From: Vulcanimicrobiota bacterium
GTDB taxonomy: Bacteria; Vulcanimicrobiota; Xenobia; Xenobiales; JADMJV01
Direction: 5' to 3'
Length of the DNA: 64,000 bases
NCBI GenBank assembly: GCA_019637395.1
Contig: JAHBVR010000007.1
Coordinates: 271,738 to 335,737 of the forward strand
Of this stretch, positions 51,314 to 59,798 are shown in pieces. The position numbers and the translations under genes are program-made. A model generated the notes under the pieces. That model was not told the DNA's origin and searched no databases. It saw only the letters and a program-made list of their open reading frames with translations. Position 1 is the stretch's first letter. Every line of letters begins with the position of its first letter.

Positions 51314-51876
51314 AATATCTCTCTTCCGAATATCCGGGAAAAGCAGCGGCAAAACCTGTCTTCCAAATCGTCCCGGGCGACCTCCCCAAGGATCTGGCTT
51401 AGGCTAATCATCTCGACTCCCTGCAAACCGCAGGGAACGATGGGGTCGAAGCCGGTCAGATCCTGGCCGTAGTTGAGGGCCACGCCGTGCGAGGTGACCC
51501 AACTGGCAGCGCGCACGCCGATGGAGGCGAGCTTTTTTCCGTCCAGCCAGACTCCGGTTTTGCCGGCTTCCCGGCCGGCACGCAGGTCGTAGTCGGCGCA
51601 CAGGTCGATGACCACCTGCTCCAAATCGCGGAGATAGCGGTGTAAGTCGCGCCGGCCTTCCTCGAGCAGCAGGATGGGATAGGCGATGAGTTGACCGGGT
51701 CCGTGATAGGTGATCTCGCCGCCACGTCCCGTGTGCACAGGCTGGATGCGGGCGTCCTTCAAGTTCTCGAGGCTGGCACCGCGACCCAGGGTGTAAACTG
51801 GCGGATGCTCGAGCAAGAGCAACTGGTCTCCGATTTCATCGTGCTTGCGTCGCTGAACCAGGTCCTGCTGCAGCAT
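51310..51876 (-). CDS. lipB: Lipoyl(octanoyl) transferase
   Basis: A protein of at least 188 residues moving octanoate from acyl carrier protein to lipoyl domains. LLLLEHPPVYTLGRGA, GGEITYHGPGQLIAYPIL, the Lys in GKKLASIGVRAASWVTSHG and the catalytic Cys in PIVPCGLQG are all present. The first ATG is at 51876, but family-like sequence continues 18 codons upstream in the same frame (LIPCRLSRYPELGYEVAE) to a CTG at 51930 that overlaps the stop of the E2 gene. The true start is therefore probably non-canonical. Next downstream is lipA. Confidence 0.92.
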   Translation of the reverse strand: MLQQDLVQRRKHDEIGDQLLLLEHPPVYTLGRGASLENLKDARIQPVHTGRGGEITYHGPGQLIAYPILLLEEGRRDLHRYLRDLEQVVIDLCADYDLRAGREAGKTGVWLDGKKLASIGVRAASWVTSHGVALNYGQDLTGFDPIVPCGLQGVEMISLSQILGEVARDDLEDRFCRCFSRIFGREIL

Positions 51877-51926
51877 CTCGGCTACCTCGTAGCCGAGTTC
51901 AGGATAGCGACTGAGGCGGCAAGGGA

Positions 51927-53171
51927 TCAGAGCAGGCTCTCCGGGAAATCCTGAAGGAAGGCTTTGATCTGGGCCATGAAGCGGTCGGCGGTGGCGCCGT
52001 CGATGACGCGGTGGTCAAAAGACAGAGCCAGGTACATCATGTGGCGGATGGCGATGGCGTCATCCTCGGTGACCACCGGCCGTTTGGTGAGCGTGCCCAC
52101 GCCCAGGATGGCTACCTGAGGCTGATTGATGATGGGTGTGCCGAAGAGGCTGCCGAAAACCCCCGGATTGGTCACGGTGAAGGTGCCTTCGGTGACTTCT
52201 TCGGGCTTGAGCTTCTTGGTGCGGGCCCGTTCGGCCAGGTCGGCGATCTGGCGCGACATGCCCAACATGGAAAGCTCGTCGGCCTGCTTGATAACCGGAA
52301 CCAGCAGCCCCCAGTCCAGGGCCACCGCCATTCCCAGGTTGATGTGGCTCTTGTAAGCCACCTGGTTGTCCACGATCGAAGAGTTGAGGATAGGATGACT
52401 GCGCAATCCCTCTACCACCGCCTTCATAATAAAGGGCATGTAAGTGAGATTGACGCCCCGGGCGGTGTAGCCGGGCTTATGTCGCGCTCGCAGCTTGACT
52501 ACCCGGGTCATATCGACCTCAAAGACGGTGGTAACATGTACCGAGGTATCCCGCGAGATGACCATATGCTCGGCGATGGAAGCGCGCATAGGCGTAAAGG
52601 GCTCCAGCCGATCGCCGGCCCCCGCGCTGTATTTGAACTTTTCGCCGTTAAGCGAGGGCCTGGCCTGGCTGGCGGCCGGGGCCGCTTTGGGTTTGTCGAG
52701 GTAAGCTTGCAGGTCGGCTTTGGTGACGCGGCCCGACACGCCGGTGCCCTGCAACTGGCGAATATCCACGCCGTGTTCTTGAGCCATTTTGCGCACCAAG
52801 GGCGAGGAGCGCTGGCGGCGCAGGTCTTCCAGGCTGACTTCCGCGCTGACGCTGGCGGCGGGAGCAGCGACTTTTTGTGGTTCCGGCGCGGGCGTTGCGG
52901 GCGCCGGGGGGGTCGAGCCGGTCCCGCCTTTCTCGGCGCCGATATAGGCCACCACTTTGTTGACTTCCACCGTCTCGCCCGGGCCGAAAAGCGTCTCCAG
53001 TAAATAGCCGGAAGCGGGCGCGGGAATTTCGGCATCCACCTTGTCGGTTGAGATCTCGAACAGTGGCTCGTCCTTTTCCACCCGATCCCCTGGGGCTTTC
53101 AGCCAGGTCACGATGGTGCCCTCGGCGATACTTTCTCCCATTTGAGGCATGAGGACCTGGGTGTTGGACAT
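51927..53171 (-). CDS. Dihydrolipoyllysine acyltransferase, E2 of a 2-oxoacid dehydrogenase
   Basis: A 414-residue E2 core protein. An N-terminal lipoyl domain (MPQMGESIAEGTIVTWLKAP, lipoyl-Lys in DKVDAEIPAP) is followed by an Ala/Pro linker, a peripheral-subunit-binding domain (RRQRSSPLVRKMAQEHGVDI with GVSGRVTKADL) and the catalytic core ending in LSFDHRVIDGATADRFM. It could serve pyruvate, branched-chain or 2-oxoglutarate dehydrogenase; the core cannot distinguish these and E1/E3 are not adjacent. ATG 53171 has an AAGGAG site. Clustering with lipB and lipA places modification enzymes beside their target. Confidence 0.92.
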   Translation of the reverse strand: MSNTQVLMPQMGESIAEGTIVTWLKAPGDRVEKDEPLFEISTDKVDAEIPAPASGYLLETLFGPGETVEVNKVVAYIGAEKGGTGSTPPAPATPAPEPQKVAAPAASVSAEVSLEDLRRQRSSPLVRKMAQEHGVDIRQLQGTGVSGRVTKADLQAYLDKPKAAPAASQARPSLNGEKFKYSAGAGDRLEPFTPMRASIAEHMVISRDTSVHVTTVFEVDMTRVVKLRARHKPGYTARGVNLTYMPFIMKAVVEGLRSHPILNSSIVDNQVAYKSHINLGMAVALDWGLLVPVIKQADELSMLGMSRQIADLAERARTKKLKPEEVTEGTFTVTNPGVFGSLFGTPIINQPQVAILGVGTLTKRPVVTEDDAIAIRHMMYLALSFDHRVIDGATADRFMAQIKAFLQDFPESLL

Positions 53172-53257
53172 AACGACTCCTTGCAAGATGGTCTCCGGCT
53201 GTGTTTCTTGCCGTAACTCGAAACCCTTTTGGACATGGAACGGCAACAATCTCCGCT

Positions 53258-53279
53258 TTTGGTAGAAATTTGGTAGAAA
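53258..53279 (+). promoter_or_regulatory. Direct repeat TTTGGTAG x2 with 11-bp period (copy 2)
   Basis: TTTGGTAGAAA is followed directly by TTTGGTAGAAA-like sequence (53258-53279), 42 bp upstream of the ATG at 53322. Copy 1 lies at 10878-10899 before another unknown small gene at nearly the same distance. The spacing of one helical turn fits binding by an OmpR/PhoB-type protein. Confidence 0.45.
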
Positions 53280-53321
53280 CGACCCCGCCATGCTATCTCC
53301 AGCACAACCAGGAGGTAACCC

Positions 53322-53762
53322 ATGCAATCAATGTCCAGCACTCAATCGGTCAAAGTTCTGAGCCACAGGAAGTCGGAGCAGCGCCGCCGCCAACTGGAGG
53401 GCAGCCTGCTCTACCTGATCGATCAGGACAATGGACCCAACGATAAGAACCCGATGGCCTATGACATCGATCTGGAACAGCGCGGCCTGAGCCAGGACGG
53501 CTACGAAACGGTGCACCGCATCAAAGGCCGCGTGGCTGGCGGCATGCTCAACGGCCGCGCCGAGTTCGTGCGCAGCCAGGAAACCCCGTTGGATGAAGAG
53601 CCGATGGAACGCTGGTCGCTCGAATACGGAGCCGAGAAGATCACCTGCGAGCGCTGGCGCGGCCTGGAGGCGGAAGACGAAAACTTCTACCATAGCCTCG
53701 AAGTCATCTCGCGCAACCCCGAGGTCGACTCCTACATGCTCGAGTGGAAGTTCTCAGGTTAA
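53322..53762 (+). CDS. Hypothetical protein (146 residues)
   Basis: A 146-residue soluble protein without recognised family. It starts with a basic stretch (VKVLSHRKSEQRRRQLEGSL) and continues with alternating strands (YETVHRIKGRVAGGMLNGRA, MERWSLEYGAEKITCERWRG), suggesting a small beta-rich fold. An excellent AGGAGG ribosome-binding site precedes the ATG. The TTTGGTAG direct repeat upstream, shared with the 81-residue gene at 10583, suggests both respond to the same signal. Confidence 0.65.
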   Translation: MQSMSSTQSVKVLSHRKSEQRRRQLEGSLLYLIDQDNGPNDKNPMAYDIDLEQRGLSQDGYETVHRIKGRVAGGMLNGRAEFVRSQETPLDEEPMERWSLEYGAEKITCERWRGLEAEDENFYHSLEVISRNPEVDSYMLEWKFSG

Positions 53763-53820
53763 GACTATCGGCTGGCCGGACGAGTTTGGCCGGCCAGCCA
53801 GATTTGGTAATCTGGAAAGA

Positions 53821-54042
53821 TGAAAACAACTTTGAATCTTCCCGACGATCTTATGCGGGGCCGTGAAAAGACGAGCGCTTCAAGACAGCCGCAGCCTGCA
53901 GGAAACTATCGCGGACGCGGTGCCTACCCTACCGTCTAGAGTTCAATTGCCTTTAACCCAATGCGCTCATCCGGCAACCGAGGAGGCGGAGATAACTCCC
54001 GAACGCGCCGCCCGGATTCTGTTGGAGCAAGAGTTGCCGTGA
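53821..54042 (+). pseudogene. Frameshifted VapB-type antitoxin
   Basis: The frame opens with MKTTLNLPDDLMR, typical of ribbon-helix-helix VapB antitoxins, then breaks. Removing one G from the GGGG run near 53857 restores a continuous protein (AVKRRALQDSRSLQETIADA onward) to a TGA at 54042. The restored frame ends exactly on the GTG start of the toxin gene (GTGA overlap), as in an intact vapBC pair. Confidence 0.75.
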
Positions 54043-54464
54043 TTCTTTGCGATACCAACATCTAGTTGGCTTTTGGCTCTGTCGGCGCACGTACACCATC
54101 AAAAGCAGCGACCTGGCTCAACGGCGTGCAGCGTTTGCAATCGGTCTGGTTCTGCCGGCCGACGCAAAAATCTTTATTGCGCCTGCTCAGCAGTCAGGCG
54201 GTATTGGCGCCTTACGGAGTTCCGGCGCTCAGCAACCGTAAAGCGCTCGACGTATTCGACAGTTTCTTACAGGATGACCGCATTGGACTGATCGTGATGA
54301 GCCCTCGGGGTTGGAAGCTGCCTGGCGTCAGTTCGCGGGCCTCTGCCCAACTTTGGATGGACGCTTACCTGGCTGCCTTCGCACTCAGCGGCGGCTATCA
54401 ATTGATCACCACCGACGGAGGCTTTCGCCAGTTCAGTGGTTTGGATTTGCTTGTCCTGAACTAG
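54039..54464 (+). pseudogene. Decayed VapC-type PIN-domain toxin
   Basis: The start VILCDTNI has the first PIN acidic residue, but the next codon is TAG where Trp is expected, and two compensating indels (near 54075 and 54101) shift the frame over about nine codons. Downstream, in one frame, follows the rest of a PIN domain: VFDSFLQDDRIGLIVMSPRG and MDAYLAAFALSGGYQLITTD with GFRQF. The final acidic residues are present, so decay is recent. Its end overlaps the convergent transporter gene by 32 bp. Confidence 0.75.
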
Positions 54465-55770
54465 CCAGCCGGGCCAGTTCAGCTTCCTGATGCTTTTGCC
54501 TACGTCTCTGGGCCGCGCCCAGTCCCATCGCCAGCCCCGTCCAGAGCACGGAAAAGGGGACTGCCGCCCAAGAAATTCCGGTGGTGCCCAAATTCAGTCC
54601 CTTCAGGCCATCAAAGGCAAACGAGGCAATGCTATCGCCGGCTCGATACACGAACGTATCGATAAAGTTTTTGGAGATATACTTGTCTTCTTTGGAAACC
54701 ACCGTGAACAGGATTTCCCGGGAGGGGCGAGAGATTGCGTAGTTCAGCGTGGTTCTGACCGCCTCGAAGGCGGCCAGCAGGTAAAGGCCCGGCGCCAGAG
54801 CCAGAGTAGCGAACCCGACGGAAGTCAACCCCGGCATGAGCGAGAGTGAGAAGATGAGTCCGAGAGACGTTATGAGCCGCCCGGTGAAGAACAATTGGAT
54901 GGCCAGAGTGGCCGCCGAGACCACAAAGTTGATCTGGGCGAAAAACTGCAGTTTGGCCTCATCGCTGGCAAAGGCCGCCCCGACTAAATCCTGTTTCTGC
55001 AAGTAGATGAACGAACTGGTGAAAGTGTAGAGAAACAGGTAAGCACAGATGCCGAACAGATAGGCAGACCTCATGACCAGCCAGATCCCCGTCCATGGCT
55101 TCGGCTTCTCTTGCGCTTCGACTGCCTTCCCTTGACCAACCACGTCCTCGAGCGAGGGCCGGCAGCGGACGCTGATCTCCAGCAGCAAGGCGGAAATCAG
55201 CAGAAGGCCGCTGACCCCCGTCAGGGCGGGCAACTTGGTGGCCAGGGCCGAGCCCGCCATCTGCCCGAGCGTGCCGCCGGCCCCGATGAAGCCGAACACT
55301 TTTCGCCCCTGAGCTCCAGTAAAGCGGTCGGCCATGACAGACCAGAAGAGGGAAACCGCAAACAGATTGAACACGCTCACCCAAACGAAGAAAAGGCTTG
55401 GTATAAGGCGGACACTTCCCGATAGCTCAGCCTTTCCGACACCTACGGCGATGAAGCCAACGAAGAACAAGAGCAAATGGGAGATGAAAAAACGATAGAG
55501 TACCGGAACCAGACTGGCGCGCGGGATACGCGCCATCAGCATGCTGAACAGCGGATTAACCAGCAAGACCGCCACCATCGTCCAACGGAAAAGCGACGAG
55601 GTATTCCCCAGCATCACGCCGGTCAAGTCCCGCATCGGCTTCAGAATATAGTAAGAAGCCATTACGTAGAAGAAAAAGTCGAACGAGAACGTCACATAGC
55701 CGGCCTGCACGGGATCGCACTGAAGATTTTTCTCGACAAACTTCTTGGAGACTGGAATCAGGGAAAGCAT
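54433..55770 (-). CDS. Membrane transporter related to NTP/NDP exchangers
   Basis: A 445-residue protein with about twelve membrane segments. FFFYVMASYYILKPMRDLTG near the N-terminus and RKVFGFIGAGGTLGQMAGSA resemble the Npt/TLC ATP-ADP antiporter-like family within the major facilitator fold, and the late NYAISRPSREILFTVVSKED with KNFIDTFVYRAGD strengthens this. Bacterial free-living members are of unknown substrate. ATG 55770 is the only good start; the divergent DUF2330 gene begins 112 bp away. Confidence 0.8.
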   Translation of the reverse strand: MLSLIPVSKKFVEKNLQCDPVQAGYVTFSFDFFFYVMASYYILKPMRDLTGVMLGNTSSLFRWTMVAVLLVNPLFSMLMARIPRASLVPVLYRFFISHLLLFFVGFIAVGVGKAELSGSVRLIPSLFFVWVSVFNLFAVSLFWSVMADRFTGAQGRKVFGFIGAGGTLGQMAGSALATKLPALTGVSGLLLISALLLEISVRCRPSLEDVVGQGKAVEAQEKPKPWTGIWLVMRSAYLFGICAYLFLYTFTSSFIYLQKQDLVGAAFASDEAKLQFFAQINFVVSAATLAIQLFFTGRLITSLGLIFSLSLMPGLTSVGFATLALAPGLYLLAAFEAVRTTLNYAISRPSREILFTVVSKEDKYISKNFIDTFVYRAGDSIASFAFDGLKGLNLGTTGISWAAVPFSVLWTGLAMGLGAAQRRRQKHQEAELARLASSGQANPNH

Positions 55771-55882
55771 CGGGCCTTCAGGCTTGGCTCAGGGCTTTCA
55801 CAATCCCTGGACCGATCGGCGTAAAGGTTTTATAAAGATGGCGAGCGGCAGGCTTCCTGAGCCAGAAAGCCAACTAGGACGA

Positions 55883-56875
55883 ATGAAAAAGACCGCTCTT
55901 TTCCTTTCTCTTTTCACTGCTGTCGCCACTCTTTGCGCCCAGCCGGGGCAGAGCTGCGGAGCCTTCGGACGAGGCTACAACAATGCCCCGCCAATGCGAC
56001 TCGACCGCCAGAGCGCTTTCCTCTGGCAAGCCCAGGGCAAGGAGCATATGCTCCTGTCCGTTCAATACTCGGGTGGGTCCGACGAGTTCGCCTGGGTGAT
56101 TCCGGTGGAATCCCGGCCGGAAGTCACGGTGGAAAAGGGCGCCCCTTTCACCGAACTGCGCCGCGCCACCGAACTCCTGCCGCCGGTCATGCGCGGGATG
56201 GAGGCCGGCGGCGGCTCCAAGGGAGCGTCTGTGGATCGCGGCGTGACCGTGCTCGAACAGAAGGAAGAAGGTCCTTACAACATCGCGGTGCTCTCGGCGA
56301 CTTCGGGCGGCGGCCTCTACGAATGGCTGAAGACCAACCAGTTCGCGGTCAGCAAGAACGCCCGCGGCCAGTTGGACTACTACATCGGCCGTAAGTATGT
56401 CTTTGTGGCCGCGCGCATTCGCAATGCGGCCAGAACCAACGAGAAGGTCAGCAGCCGCCTGCGCAGCGGCACCATCGCGCCCATGCACCTGACCTTCGCG
56501 GCCCGGCACCTGAGTTATCCGCTGAAAATGACGGCCGTCAACCCGGGTCTCTCGGAAATGGAGATCTATGTGGCCGGAGACACCTGGGCCCAGGACAAAG
56601 TTCTCAAACATGTCAATAGCGCGCCGTCCAACCTGGACGAGGTGCGTCTACCGAGAGGAGTGCGCGTGCAAACTTTCCAGTTGAACCCCGCCGGCGGAGG
56701 AGCTTTCGCCGTCTCGGGGCCACCCGGTCTGGCCAATCCTCGGGGGAATTTCCCCACCCTGGCGCGGTTGCTGCCCAAGGGTGGCAAACTGACCAAATAC
56801 AACGGGGTCCTGGGCGACACGCAACGCCAGAATGACCTGGTTTTCGCGGCCGTCAGCGGCGGAGGTGCCCAATGA
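55883..56875 (+). CDS. Secreted DUF2330 protein (copy 1)
   Basis: A 330-residue exported protein. Signal peptide MKKTALFLSLFTAVATLCAQ is followed by PGQSCGAFGRGYN with a conserved Cys, then QSAFLWQAQGKEHMLLSVQY, EFAWVIPVESRPEV and LTFAARHLSYPLKMTAVNPG, matching the DUF2330 family of periplasmic or outer-surface proteins of unknown function. A close paralog follows with a four-base overlap (ATGA), so the two were made by tandem duplication and are co-translated. Start ATG 55883 lies after the divergent transporter promoter. Confidence 0.85.
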   Translation: MKKTALFLSLFTAVATLCAQPGQSCGAFGRGYNNAPPMRLDRQSAFLWQAQGKEHMLLSVQYSGGSDEFAWVIPVESRPEVTVEKGAPFTELRRATELLPPVMRGMEAGGGSKGASVDRGVTVLEQKEEGPYNIAVLSATSGGGLYEWLKTNQFAVSKNARGQLDYYIGRKYVFVAARIRNAARTNEKVSSRLRSGTIAPMHLTFAARHLSYPLKMTAVNPGLSEMEIYVAGDTWAQDKVLKHVNSAPSNLDEVRLPRGVRVQTFQLNPAGGGAFAVSGPPGLANPRGNFPTLARLLPKGGKLTKYNGVLGDTQRQNDLVFAAVSGGGAQ

Positions 56876-57906
56876 AACGCCCTCTACTCGCCCTCGGCGT
56901 GCTGGCCGCGGCCGGCTACGTATTGACCGCTCCGGGACGCAGTTGCTGCGCCATCCCCCACTACAATCCAAAGATCAGTGCCGCACCCACCATCCACCTG
57001 GACAAGCAAAGCGCCTTTCTCTGGCAGAGCGAAGGCAAGGAGCACATGCTCTTGTCGGTTATCTACTCGGGAGGCACCAGCGAATTCGCCTGGGTGATTC
57101 CGGTGGAGACCCGTCCCGAAGTCAAAGTGGAAAAGGGAGCTCCCTTCACGGAATTGCGCCGTCTCACCGAAATTCACCGGCCGGTCATGCAGACGGCCCG
57201 AGCCAGCGCGCCCGGGGCCGCGGCCAATCAAGAAGGAGTGGTGGTCTTGGAACGGCGCGAAGAAGGACCCTATGACCTGGCCCTGCTCTCGGCCAGCTCC
57301 AGCGGCGGCCTCTACGAATGGCTCAAGAAGAACGATTTCCAGGTAACTCAGAACGCCAAGGGCCACCTCAACTACTATGTGGAGCGCAAGTTCATCTTCG
57401 TGGCCGCGCGCATTCGCAACGGCGCCAAAGACAACGCGGCCATCGCCGAGAAACTGCGACAGGGCACCATCGCCCCCATGCATCTGACCTTCAAAGCCAG
57501 CAAGCTCAGCTACCCGCTCAAGGTAACCGCCGCCAACCCCGGTCCATCTGAAATGGAACTCTACGTGGCCGGTTCGGTCGACGCCTATAAACCCCGCAAG
57601 GGTAAGGATCCGTTCGAAGGACCGGGGTTGAATCAACAGACCTTCCAGTTGACGCCCCATGGAAGCGACGGATTCCAGGTGGCCGGACCGCCGGGCGTCA
57701 GTCCCATGGGCACCTTTCCCACCCTGCGCCGCCTGGTCCCGGCCGGCGGCAAGTTGACCAAGTTCACCGCCGTGCTCAACGACGAGCAGCGTCAGGAGGA
57801 CCTGGTGTTCGCCAACATCTCGGCGCAGCGCAACGCCAGCGCGGCCACCGTCAAGGTAGGCGGGGCCGTGCCGGCGGTAGGGAAAACGGCGCTGCCCACC
57901 ACGTAA
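56872..57906 (+). CDS. Secreted DUF2330 protein (copy 2)
   Basis: A 344-residue paralog of the preceding gene, sharing the pattern QSAFLWQSEGKEHMLLSVIY, EFAWVIPVETRPEVKVEKGA and GLYEWLKKNDFQVTQN. The signal peptide is MKRPLLALGVLAAAGYVLTA, and two adjacent Cys (SCCAIP) replace the single Cys of copy 1. The C-terminus is about 25 residues longer than in copy 1 and overlaps the conserved 3' end of the convergent oxidoreductase by 115 bp, so the extra tail seems to be read from the antisense of that gene. Confidence 0.85.
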   Translation: MKRPLLALGVLAAAGYVLTAPGRSCCAIPHYNPKISAAPTIHLDKQSAFLWQSEGKEHMLLSVIYSGGTSEFAWVIPVETRPEVKVEKGAPFTELRRLTEIHRPVMQTARASAPGAAANQEGVVVLERREEGPYDLALLSASSSGGLYEWLKKNDFQVTQNAKGHLNYYVERKFIFVAARIRNGAKDNAAIAEKLRQGTIAPMHLTFKASKLSYPLKVTAANPGPSEMELYVAGSVDAYKPRKGKDPFEGPGLNQQTFQLTPHGSDGFQVAGPPGVSPMGTFPTLRRLVPAGGKLTKFTAVLNDEQRQEDLVFANISAQRNASAATVKVGGAVPAVGKTALPTT

Positions 57907-59303
57907 AGGTTGGGCCACTCGTGGCTGCGCAACTGGGAGTCCACCACTGATTGACCCCGCTCGCCCATTCGGCAGGTGCCGGCCAGGTGGGCGGGATCGT
58001 CGGCCTGCTCGTAGTGGAGCACATGGCTGGCGCCCATGGCCTGAAAAAGGCGGGCGTGCACCAGCACGCTTTCATCGATTGAATCCAGTGTGTATCGGCT
58101 TAGAGCGAAATGAACGCGCGGCCGCGGCACTCCCAGGCTGTCTTTCAGGTCGGAGAGGGAAATGCGATTCTCAGGCCGGGGTAGTTCCTCGCAATTGGAG
58201 ACCAGCAGCAGTTGCCGGCTGGCGTGCTCGCGCACGGCGGCCTGCAATTCCTTGCCCTTGAAACCTCGTTCCACCAGCTGTTTGGCGATGCTGGGCGGGG
58301 CTCCGTCCGGCCAGCCGTCGTTGCCGATGGAGACGACGAAACCCGCCCGGCGCCGCCGGAAGGCGCCGTCGCGAAATTGGGTGATACCCGAGACCACCTG
58401 GGGCGAACGGAATGGCCAGACGGGCCGGGGGGCCAGGGCCCGGCTCACCTGACCGGCCATTCCCATGAGGAAGCGGCCGGTCCAGCCGTTGGAAAGGCCT
58501 GAGTAGAGCAACAAACGCGGGGACTCGATGGCGTTGGCGGCCAGAATGAAAAGGCCGGCCTCGACCCGCAGGCTTTCGCCTGCCCGCCGGCACTCCACGG
58601 CGATGACCCGGCCATCCCTCTCCAGCAAGCGCGTCACCGGTGTCTCGCTCCAGAGCGTCACGCCGGCTTGCAGCGCCTTGTTCACGTGCACCGAAGCGTC
58701 GTATTTGGCGCCAATCGGGCAGATCGGAAAGCAACTGGCGCTGCCGCGACAGGCGGGCCGGCCCTGATACTCGATGGAATTGCGGGCGGCCGGTAAGACC
58801 TCCACTCGGTAACCGATTTTGCGGGCAGCCAGGGCCACTTGCTTGTCCAGGTAAGTGGCCGGCAAAGAGGGCAAGGCCGCCCCGGCCACGCCCAGCTCCT
58901 GCTCGGCTTGTTGGTAATAGGGCTCCAGTTCGGCCAGGCCGAGCGGCCAGTCGTGACCGACTCCAAAGCGAGACTTCATGCGCAAGTCCGACTCGAGAAA
59001 ACGGAGGGTGGTGGCCAACCAGTGCCAGGTGGTGCCACCCACCACTTTCTCATAGACCGCCGTAAACGGCTCTTTGCCGCGTTGCTCGAAATAGTGATCC
59101 GGTTCTTGGAAGCGCGGCTGATCCGGACTCATCGGGTAAGTATCATTGGCCTTCTCGCTGTGGGCGAAACGGGCCGCCGCCTGCCGACGGTCGACCGGCG
59201 GTCCGGCCTCGAGCAGCAGCACTTTGCGACCGGCCGCGGCCAATTTCCAAGCGCATATCGCGCCGGCCACGCCAGACCCGATGACGACTACTTCGAAGTC
59301 CAA
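57792..59303 (-). CDS. GMC-family FAD oxidoreductase
   Basis: A 503-residue flavoenzyme starting at TTG 59303. FEVVVIGSGVAGAICAWKLA is the FAD-binding start; KVVGGTTWHWLATTLRF, HDWPLGLAELEPYYQQAE and CPIGAKYDASVHVNKALQAG are typical for the gluconate/sorbitol dehydrogenase-like branch. The C-terminus has HLAGTCRMGE and FPTAGTAPPTLTVAALALRC; the second active-site residue, usually Asn in NPTLT, is Pro here. It partners with the small gene upstream, with which it overlaps by 16 bp, and its 3' end overlaps a DUF2330 gene. Substrate (sugar acid, alcohol or sterol) unknown. Confidence 0.9.
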   Translation of the reverse strand: MDFEVVVIGSGVAGAICAWKLAAAGRKVLLLEAGPPVDRRQAAARFAHSEKANDTYPMSPDQPRFQEPDHYFEQRGKEPFTAVYEKVVGGTTWHWLATTLRFLESDLRMKSRFGVGHDWPLGLAELEPYYQQAEQELGVAGAALPSLPATYLDKQVALAARKIGYRVEVLPAARNSIEYQGRPACRGSASCFPICPIGAKYDASVHVNKALQAGVTLWSETPVTRLLERDGRVIAVECRRAGESLRVEAGLFILAANAIESPRLLLYSGLSNGWTGRFLMGMAGQVSRALAPRPVWPFRSPQVVSGITQFRDGAFRRRRAGFVVSIGNDGWPDGAPPSIAKQLVERGFKGKELQAAVREHASRQLLLVSNCEELPRPENRISLSDLKDSLGVPRPRVHFALSRYTLDSIDESVLVHARLFQAMGASHVLHYEQADDPAHLAGTCRMGERGQSVVDSQLRSHEWPNLYVVGSAVFPTAGTAPPTLTVAALALRCAEMLANTRSS

Positions 59304-59620
59304 GGATGCCCCCAGTCTCCGCGCTGAGCCGGCGGCCGAGCCGGCGCATTGGCGAAAGGAACCCACTCCCAGCCGCGCTTTTCCAAGAGCCGCAACAGGA
59401 CGCGCCGGGCAGCCGCTTCGCCTGCGGGCCAATCGCGCAGCTGTTCCAACGAATCAGCTCTGGTCAACAGCATGTGCAGATCGGGCAGGACCTCCGGGGG
59501 CAACTGAGCGACTGGCTCGCCCAGCAACAGGGAAGCCATTTGTTCCGGTCGGGACTGGCCCCAGCACCAGCCCATGGCGGCCATCCAGCCCAGGGCCAGC
59601 AAAAAGTTTCGTCGCTGCAT
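59288..59620 (-). CDS. Small exported partner of the GMC oxidoreductase
   Basis: A 110-residue protein with a Tat-like N-terminus (MQRRNFLLALGWMAAMGWCW) and a mostly helical remainder (SLEQLRDWPAGEAAARRVLL, then LLEKRGWEWVP). In many GMC dehydrogenases a small Tat-exported subunit (gluconate 2-dehydrogenase subunit 3 type) is encoded next to the catalytic gene; length, signal and position fit that role, but the sequence match is weak. ATG 59620 is preferred over the earlier in-frame ATGs at 59647 because of the twin-arginine signal. It overlaps the oxidoreductase gene by 16 bp. Confidence 0.65.
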   Translation of the reverse strand: MQRRNFLLALGWMAAMGWCWGQSRPEQMASLLLGEPVAQLPPEVLPDLHMLLTRADSLEQLRDWPAGEAAARRVLLRLLEKRGWEWVPFANAPARPPAQRGDWGHPWTSK

Positions 59621-59720
59621 GAGGGCCAGTATAAGGGTACCCATCAAACCATACCAGCGGCCCGGGGCAAATCCACTCCCTGCCTTTATTGTGAAATCAC
59701 ATTAAGAGGAGGAACGAACG

Positions 59721-59798
59721 ATGCGAATGATTGTGCTATGGTTACTGGGAGTGCCGATTTCCGGAATCATCCTGCTTAAATTGCTGCATATGATCTAA
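59721..59798 (+). CDS. 25-residue membrane peptide
   Basis: A short gene of 25 codons: one hydrophobic helix starting MRMIVLWLLGVPISGII and ending with His-Met-Ile. The ribosome-binding site AGAGGAGGAACGAACG is excellent, far better than at most genes here, which argues that it is translated. Peptides with LWLLGVP followed by a hydrophobic run recur in many bacteria. It overlaps the convergent endonuclease gene by four bases. Role unknown. Confidence 0.65.
   Translation: MRMIVLWLLGVPISGIILLKLLHMI

Noticed and set aside
56884-57918. 344-codon minus-strand frame opposite DUF2330 copy 2
   Set aside because: It mirrors a real conserved gene and shows no family pattern of its own.
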